A model generated the notes under the pieces. It was not told the origin of the DNA, did not search any database, and was given only the letters and a program-made list of their open reading frames with translations. Below, piece by piece: positions 6,643 through 10,697 of a stretch of 10,697 bases of DNA. This DNA comes from Polaribacter sp. (GTDB taxonomy: Bacteria; Bacteroidota; Bacteroidia; Flavobacteriales; Flavobacteriaceae): NCBI GenBank assembly GCA_030731695.1, contig JANQTK010000326.1, forward strand, positions 1 to 10,697, read 5' to 3'. The position numbers and the translations under genes are program-made. Position 1 is the stretch's first letter. Every line of letters begins with the position of its first letter.

Positions 6643-8037
6643 ATGATGAAAAAAATACAGTTTAAAACTATTTTTAAAACAAAAATCGCAGATACCATTA
6701 CTCCAGTTGGTTTGTATTTGCGTTTTCGAGATAAATATGCCAATACTTTATTATTAGAAAGTTCTGATTATCATAGCAAAGAAGAAAGTTTTTCTTTTAT
6801 ATGTATTGAACCTTTGATTACGATTCAGGCTAACAATCATTGGTTGAGTTTTTCTCATAAAGATGCTATTTTGGCGAATGAAAAAATTGAAAAAAATTTC
6901 AATACAATTTTTGAAAAATATAGTAAAGCTATCAGTTTAGATTGTCCTGATGAATTAAAATCATTTAACGGATTGTATGGTTATACCACCTATGATTCCG
7001 TTCAATATTTTGAAAATATCGTATTAAATGTTAAGGAGGCACCTTCTGCAATACCGTTGTTACAATATAGTTTTTACAGATTTATCATTGCCATCAATCA
7101 TTTTAATGATGAAATGATGTTGATTGAAAATATTGAAATAGGACAAGAATCTCGCATTCAAGAAATTCAAAAAATTATTGATGCACAGGCTTTTAATACT
7201 CAAAAATTTGAGACTGTAGATGAGGAAACTTCCAATTGTACTAACGAAGATTTCAAAGAGTATGTTGTCAAAGCAAAATCGCATTGTAAAAGAGGAGATG
7301 TCTTTCAGTTGGTTTTATCGCGCCAATTTCAACAAAAATTTAAAGGCGACGAATTCAATGTATACAGAGCATTGCGTTCTATAAATCCATCTCCTTATTT
7401 ATTTTATTTTGATTATGGATCTTTTAAATTGATGGGTTCTTCACCAGAAGCACAAATCAAAATTTCGAAAGGAAAAGCTATTATCAATCCTATTGCTGGT
7501 ACTTTTAGGAGAACAGGAGATATTGCTCAAGATATTCAATTAGGTAAAAAGTTGGCATCTGATAAAAAAGAAACTGCTGAACATGTCATGTTGGTTGACT
7601 TGGCAAGAAATGATTTAAGCAAACATGCTGATAATGTTACTGTTGAGGTTTTTAAGGAGATACAATATTTTAGTCACGTTATTCATTTAGTATCTACAGT
7701 TTCAGGACAATTAAAAGGAAATCCGATTGAAATTGTGGGTGATACTTTCCCAGCAGGAACGTTGAGTGGTGCTCCAAAATACAAAGCCATGCAATTAATT
7801 GATACCTATGAAAACCAATCTCGTGGATTTTATGGTGGAGCAGTAGGAATTATTGGGTTGGATGGTTCTGTAAATTTAGCCATCGCCATTCGTTCTTTTG
7901 TAAGTAAAAATAATGTATTGTACTACCAAGCAGGAGCAGGAATTGTGATTCACTCTGATGAAGAAAAAGAATTGCAAGAAGTAAATAATAAATTAGCAGC
8001 GTTAAAAAAAGCGTTGATTTTAGCAGAAAATATTTAG
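6643..8037 (+). CDS. trpE: Anthranilate synthase component I
   Basis: Converts chorismate to anthranilate, using ammonia made by TrpG; first and controlling step of tryptophan synthesis. At 464 residues it is normal for the bacterial family. The N-terminal regulatory domain carries LLES at 37-40, the site where Trp binds for feedback inhibition, and NPSPYLF at 248-254 completes that pocket, so allosteric inhibition is probably retained on top of attenuation. The chorismate-binding domain shows GSSPE at 265-269, PIAGTFRRTGD at 283-293, EHVMLVDLARNDL at 313-325, HLVSTVSG, and FPAGTLSGAPK. PabB or another MST-family enzyme is unlikely given LLES, the Trp attenuator and the trp neighbours. Two adjacent ATGs (6643 and 6646) could start it. 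The stop is separated from the trpG ATG by a single base. Confidence 0.95.
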   Translation: MMKKIQFKTIFKTKIADTITPVGLYLRFRDKYANTLLLESSDYHSKEESFSFICIEPLITIQANNHWLSFSHKDAILANEKIEKNFNTIFEKYSKAISLDCPDELKSFNGLYGYTTYDSVQYFENIVLNVKEAPSAIPLLQYSFYRFIIAINHFNDEMMLIENIEIGQESRIQEIQKIIDAQAFNTQKFETVDEETSNCTNEDFKEYVVKAKSHCKRGDVFQLVLSRQFQQKFKGDEFNVYRALRSINPSPYLFYFDYGSFKLMGSSPEAQIKISKGKAIINPIAGTFRRTGDIAQDIQLGKKLASDKKETAEHVMLVDLARNDLSKHADNVTVEVFKEIQYFSHVIHLVSTVSGQLKGNPIEIVGDTFPAGTLSGAPKYKAMQLIDTYENQSRGFYGGAVGIIGLDGSVNLAIAIRSFVSKNNVLYYQAGAGIVIHSDEEKELQEVNNKLAALKKALILAENI

Positions 8038-8038
8038 T

Positions 8039-8629
8039 ATGAACATATTAATTTTAGATAATTACGATTCATTTACTTACAACCTAGTTCACATGGTTGA
8101 AAAAATTACAGGAAATTTTCCTGCCGTTTTTAGAAATGACGAAATTAGCATTGCAGATGTTGGCAATTTTGATATCATTATGTTATCTCCTGGACCAGGA
8201 ATTCCTGATGAAGCAGGCATTTTAAAAGAGGTAATTAAAACCTATGCAGGCAAAAAACCAATTTTCGGAGTTTGTTTGGGATTGCAAGCAATTACCGAAG
8301 TTTTTGGTGGAACAATCATCAATTTAGACGATGTTTTTCATGGAGTTGCTACAGAAATGAGAATTACGGATAAAAATGCGGTTATTTTTAGAGATGTTCC
8401 TGAAACATTTTTAGCAGCACGTTATCATTCTTGGGCAGCAACAGATTTAGGTTTTCCAAAAGAATTAAAAGTTACTGCGAGAGATGAAGATGGAGGAATT
8501 CAAGCAATTGAACATAAGTTTTTTCCGATTTCGGCAGTTCAGTTTCATCCAGAATCAATTTTAACAGATGTTGGTGAGCAATTGGTAACTAATTTTATCA
8601 ACTCCTGCAAGGTTTCAAAAACCTTGTAG
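8039..8629 (+). CDS. trpG: Anthranilate synthase component II (glutamine amidotransferase)
   Basis: Class I glutamine amidotransferase that supplies ammonia to TrpE. Catalytic triad: Cys79 in GVCLGLQA, His170 and Glu172 in AVQFHPES. The oxyanion motif SPGPGIP is at 50-56, and DNYDSFTYNL at 7-16 is the usual TrpG/PabA start. It is 196 residues, slightly longer than a minimal TrpG (about 187-190). The extra tail, SCKVSKTL, and the TAG stop (8627-8629) are encoded by a palindromic repeat that begins at 8602, so the original C-terminus was probably replaced when the repeat arrived. The domain itself ends before this, so activity should not suffer. It may also serve PabB in folate synthesis if the genome has no separate PabA. 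Confidence 0.93.
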   Translation: MNILILDNYDSFTYNLVHMVEKITGNFPAVFRNDEISIADVGNFDIIMLSPGPGIPDEAGILKEVIKTYAGKKPIFGVCLGLQAITEVFGGTIINLDDVFHGVATEMRITDKNAVIFRDVPETFLAARYHSWAATDLGFPKELKVTARDEDGGIQAIEHKFFPISAVQFHPESILTDVGEQLVTNFINSCKVSKTL

Positions 8630-8676
8630 GTGTATAATATTAATACCTACAAGGTCAAAAAAAGACCTTGCAGGAG
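8602..8676. repeat. Twin palindromic repeat at the trpG/trpD junction
   Basis: A 75-bp element made of a unit and its inverted copy. The outer arms are exact inverted repeats (CTCCTGCAAGGT 8602-8613, ACCTTGCAGGAG 8665-8676), as are the inner arms (ACCTTGTAGGT 8621-8631, ACCTACAAGGT 8645-8655). Each half can also fold alone: 8604-8615 with 8619-8630 (12 bp, one G-T wobble) and 8646-8656 with 8664-8674 (one mismatch). It resembles REP/BIME-type elements, which I associate with flavobacterial intergenic regions; I cannot check copy number. It overlaps the last nine codons of trpG including the stop and ends 13 nt before the trpD start codon. Confidence 0.85.
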
Positions 8677-8677
8677 G
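8672..8677 (+). promoter_or_regulatory. AGGAGG ribosome-binding-like sequence before trpD, mostly repeat-derived
   Basis: AGGAGG lies 12 nt before the trpD ATG, a little farther than the usual 5-9 nt. Five of its six bases belong to the right arm of the palindromic repeat. Flavobacterial ribosomes make little use of Shine-Dalgarno pairing, and in the folded repeat these bases would be paired, so an effect on trpD translation is possible but unproved. Confidence 0.35.
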
Positions 8678-8689
8678 ATTTAAAAAAAA

Positions 8690-9682
8690 ATGAAAGCAAT
8701 TTTAAACAAATTATACAATCACGAACGATTATCAAAAGCGGAGGCAAAACAAGTGCTGCAAGACATTGCTGCTGAAAAATACAATGATGCTCATTTAGTA
8801 TCATTTATGACTGTTTTTATGATGCGACCAATTTCGGTTGATGAGCTTTCGGGTTTTAGAGAAGCATTGAAAGATTTGTCGATAAAAGTCGATTTTTCAG
8901 ATTATAATACCATTGATATTGTTGGAACTGGCGGTGATGGAAAAAATACGTTTAACATTTCCACTTTGACGTCATTTGTAGTTGCAGGTACTGGACAAAA
9001 AGTGGCAAAACATGGTAATTATTCTGTGTCATCACAATCCGGTTCTTCTGATATGTTAGAGAGTTTTGGTTACAAATTCACCAATGATGAGCAGATTTTA
9101 AAAAATCAATTAGAAAAAGCGAATATTTGTTTTTTACATGCGCCAAAATTTCATCCAGCAATGAAAGCAGTTGGACCAACTAGAAAAGCGTTAGCTTTAA
9201 AAACATTTTTCAATATTTTGGGTCCTTTAGTGAATCCAAGTTCACCACAAAATCATTTTTTAGGAACGTTCAATTTAGAAGTGGCGCGCTTGTATCATTA
9301 TATTTTACAAGAAGAAAACAGCAATTATGGAATTATTCATGCATTGGATGGCTATGATGAAATTTCATTAACAAGTGGATTTAAAATATATACTAAAACT
9401 GGAGAAAAAATGATTTCTCCTGAAGATTTAGGAATGAAAAGAATTGAACAGTCAGCTATTTTTGGGGGAAATTCTGTAGCTGATGCTTCTAAAATATTCA
9501 AAACTATTTTAGAAGGAAATGGCACAGAATCTCAAAATAATGTGGTGTTAACAAATGCCGCTTTTGCGCTTCAAATTGTAGATGAAACCAAAAATTTTGA
9601 AACTGCTTTTGAGGAAGCAAAAAATTCGCTTTTAGGATTAAAAGCAAAAAAGTGTTTAGAATTACTAATTCAAAATTCGTAA
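8690..9682 (+). CDS. trpD: Anthranilate phosphoribosyltransferase
   Basis: Joins anthranilate to PRPP to give phosphoribosyl-anthranilate. It is 330 residues, typical of the family. The small N-terminal helical domain (about 1-65) is followed by the PRPP/anthranilate domain: GTGGDG at 79-84, FNIST at 88-92, KHGN at 107-110 with YSVSSQSGSSD after it, the anthranilate-side HPAMKAVGPTRKAL at 155-168, TFFNILGPLVNP at 172-183, and the metal/PRPP motif DGYDEIS at 220-226. The Tyr after KHGN (Arg in many bacteria) and RKALALKT in place of R..LG.RT look like lineage variants and not loss of function. The ATG at 8690 follows the palindromic repeat and an A tract. Eight bases separate its stop from trpC. 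Confidence 0.95.
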   Translation: MKAILNKLYNHERLSKAEAKQVLQDIAAEKYNDAHLVSFMTVFMMRPISVDELSGFREALKDLSIKVDFSDYNTIDIVGTGGDGKNTFNISTLTSFVVAGTGQKVAKHGNYSVSSQSGSSDMLESFGYKFTNDEQILKNQLEKANICFLHAPKFHPAMKAVGPTRKALALKTFFNILGPLVNPSSPQNHFLGTFNLEVARLYHYILQEENSNYGIIHALDGYDEISLTSGFKIYTKTGEKMISPEDLGMKRIEQSAIFGGNSVADASKIFKTILEGNGTESQNNVVLTNAAFALQIVDETKNFETAFEEAKNSLLGLKAKKCLELLIQNS

Positions 9683-9690
9683 TTATTTAT

Positions 9691-10479
9691 ATGACAATTT
9701 TAGATAAAATTATCGCATTCAAAAAAAAGGAAGTTGCTAAAATAAGAGCAGAAGTTCCTTTGAAAAAATTAGTGGAAAGTCCGAATTTTAACAGGGAAGT
9801 TTTTTCATTAGAAAAATCTTTGCTCGATTTGAATTCAACAGGAATTATAGCAGAATTCAAACGTCAATCGCCTTCAAAAGGAATTATCAATGATAAAGTA
9901 ACCATTGCTGATGTAACTCAGGGATATTTGGATGCAAATGTTGCTGCACAATCTATTTTAACAGATGTGTCTTTTTTTGGAGGAACTATGGCAGATTTGA
10001 TGGAAGCAAGAGTCATCAATCAAGAAAAGCCTATTTTAAGAAAGGATTTTATTGTTGATGGATTTCAGATTGTGGAAGCAAAAGCAATTGGGGCTGATGT
10101 TATTTTACTAATTGCAGCTTGCTTAACTCCGCTGGAATTAAAAAACTACGGAAAATTAGCAGCAGAACTAGGTTTAGAAGTTTTGTATGAAGTGCATACT
10201 CAGGAAGATTTGGATAAAATTGGCGATTTAGATCATAAAATAATCGGAATTAACAATCGAAATTTAAACACTTTTGAAGTTGATTTAGAGCATTCTATCA
10301 AATTGGCAAGCCAAATTCCTGATTCATCAATAAAAGTTTCAGAAAGCGGAATTTCTGACCCAAGAATTATCACCGGATTAAAAGAATATGGTTTTCAAGG
10401 ATTTTTAATTGGTGAAAATTTCATGAAAGAAGAAAATCCAGGAGAAGCTTGTATGGAATTTATTAGTCAAATTCGATAA
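9691..10479 (+). CDS. trpC: Indole-3-glycerol phosphate synthase
   Basis: Decarboxylates and closes the ring of CdRP to give indole-glycerol phosphate. Single-domain TIM barrel of 262 residues, not fused to TrpF. Active-site elements are all present: IIAEFKRQSPSKG (Glu55, Lys57, and phosphate-side Ser60/Lys63), PILRKDFIVD (general acid Lys118), LEVLYEVHT (barrel Glu), IIGINNRNLNTFEVD (Asn of NNRNL), VSESGIS, and GFLIGENFM at the phosphate-binding end. The start is set at the ATG at 9691 because the family N-terminus (MTILDKIIAFKKKEV) begins there; an in-frame ATG at 9652 would overlap trpD by 31 bp and add 13 residues with no family counterpart. The repeat-containing gap to trpF begins just after the stop. 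Confidence 0.95.
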   Translation: MTILDKIIAFKKKEVAKIRAEVPLKKLVESPNFNREVFSLEKSLLDLNSTGIIAEFKRQSPSKGIINDKVTIADVTQGYLDANVAAQSILTDVSFFGGTMADLMEARVINQEKPILRKDFIVDGFQIVEAKAIGADVILLIAACLTPLELKNYGKLAAELGLEVLYEVHTQEDLDKIGDLDHKIIGINNRNLNTFEVDLEHSIKLASQIPDSSIKVSESGISDPRIITGLKEYGFQGFLIGENFMKEENPGEACMEFISQIR

Positions 10480-10480
10480 T

Positions 10481-10626
10481 AAGCCCATCCTAACCTTCCC
10501 AAAGGGAAGGAACTCTCACTTCTGAAAAATTGAATTTTGAAAATTAAAAAATAATAAGTTTTGGACAACAAAGAAGTAAATAAATCGGCAATTTCAGGCT
10601 TACCCCCTTTGGGGGAAAGGGGGCTA
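10481..10626. repeat. Palindromic repeat pair between trpC and trpF
   Basis: Two GC-rich hairpins stand out from AT-rich surroundings: CCTTCCC/GGGAAGG (10494-10500 with 10504-10510, loop AAA), and CCCCCTTT/AAAGGGGG (10603-10610 with 10616-10623). In the second, the CCCCC can alternatively pair with the nearer GGGGG at 10611-10615. The outer ends AAGCCC (10481-10486) and GGGCT (10621-10625) are inverted as well, which suggests one composite element of about 145 bp around a plain AT-rich core. I recall similar CCTTCCCAAAGGGAAGG blocks as dispersed flavobacterial repeats; copy number cannot be judged here. No T tract follows either hairpin, so neither looks like an intrinsic terminator. The right hairpin lies within the trpF reading frame. 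Confidence 0.75.
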
Positions 10627-10697
10627 TTAAAAGTTTGCGGAATGAAATACACGGAAAATATCCAACAAGTTGCAGCATTGCAACCTGATTATTTGGG
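10561..10697 (+). CDS. trpF: Phosphoribosylanthranilate isomerase, N-terminal part (runs off right edge)
   Basis: Isomerises phosphoribosyl-anthranilate to CdRP, the substrate of TrpC. The conserved TrpF beginning is seen at 10624-10695: LLKVCGMKYTENIQQVAAL, then QPDYLG, including the catalytic Cys of KVCGM. The ATG at 10642 (the Met of CGM) is too late, since it would drop that Cys and the first beta strand. Upstream no in-frame ATG exists before the TAA at 10555-10557; the possible starts are TTG at 10561 (used here), TTG at 10609, or less likely ATT. Either TTG gives an N-terminal extension encoded by the palindromic repeat (GLPPLGERGL from 10597 on). Identity as TrpF is firm; the start is uncertain. 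Expression could be lowered by the weak start codon and the GC hairpin around it. Confidence 0.82.
   Translation, partial: MDNKEVNKSAISGLPPLGERGLLKVCGMKYTENIQQVAALQPDYL

Noticed and set aside
8602..8676. Rho-independent terminator between trpG and trpD
   Set aside because: The hairpins are not followed by a T tract on the plus strand (A-rich sequence follows), and trpD continues the same pathway with no new promoter seen; a dispersed palindromic repeat fits better.
9652..9690. Earlier in-frame ATG for trpC
   Set aside because: It overlaps the end of trpD, adds 13 residues without family counterpart, and the standard IGPS N-terminus begins at the ATG at 9691.
10467..10652. 61-codon minus-strand frame across the trpC-trpF gap
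   Set aside because: It is made of palindromic repeat read backwards plus antisense of trpF; no domain, no start signal.
1..10697. CRISPR array, insertion sequence, prophage, tRNA or rRNA
   Set aside because: No regularly spaced direct repeats, no transposase or phage protein, and no cloverleaf or rRNA motif was recognised on either strand.

Overview
The window looks like chromosomal core sequence from a marine-type flavobacterium (Bacteroidota, Flavobacteriaceae, in the Polaribacter/Tenacibaculum neighbourhood by feel; genus not provable here). The reasons are the strong A+T richness, promoter candidates of the Bacteroidota type (TTG/TTTG, about 19-20 nt, TAnnTTTG), little use of Shine-Dalgarno sequences, the style of the proteins, and small GC-rich palindromic repeats between genes of the kind I associate with flavobacterial genomes. 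I see no phage, insertion sequence, CRISPR array, tRNA or rRNA.

Left part, minus strand (1-6153): the first 296 codons of gyrB (running off the left edge), then a tight operon gatC-gatA-gatB::aspS ending in a clear intrinsic terminator. The last gene is one 1114-codon reading frame that joins a complete GatB (about residues 1-477) through a charged linker to a complete bacterial-type aspartyl-tRNA synthetase (about 520-1114). The operon therefore encodes all the protein parts of an Asp-tRNA(Asn) transamidation pathway, with the enzyme that charges the tRNA covalently tied to the subunit that binds and activates the aminoacyl end.

Middle (6154-6642): a divergent intergenic region. The side facing gatC holds a candidate promoter and an unexplained terminator-like hairpin. 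The other side holds a complete classical tryptophan attenuator: a promoter candidate, a 14-codon leader peptide with three consecutive Trp codons, alternative 1:2 and 2:3 pairings, and a 12-bp terminator hairpin directly before trpE.

Right part, plus strand (6643-10697): trpE-trpG-trpD-trpC-trpF, the last cut by the right edge. Together the five products turn chorismate into CdRP and, with TrpC, indole-glycerol phosphate; trpB and trpA would be expected just outside. Two palindromic repeat elements sit inside this operon. One, at the trpG/trpD junction, supplies the last codons and stop of trpG and an AGGAGG before trpD. The other, between trpC and trpF, runs in frame into the 5' end of trpF, so TrpF appears to have lost its ordinary ATG start and to carry a repeat-derived N-terminus.
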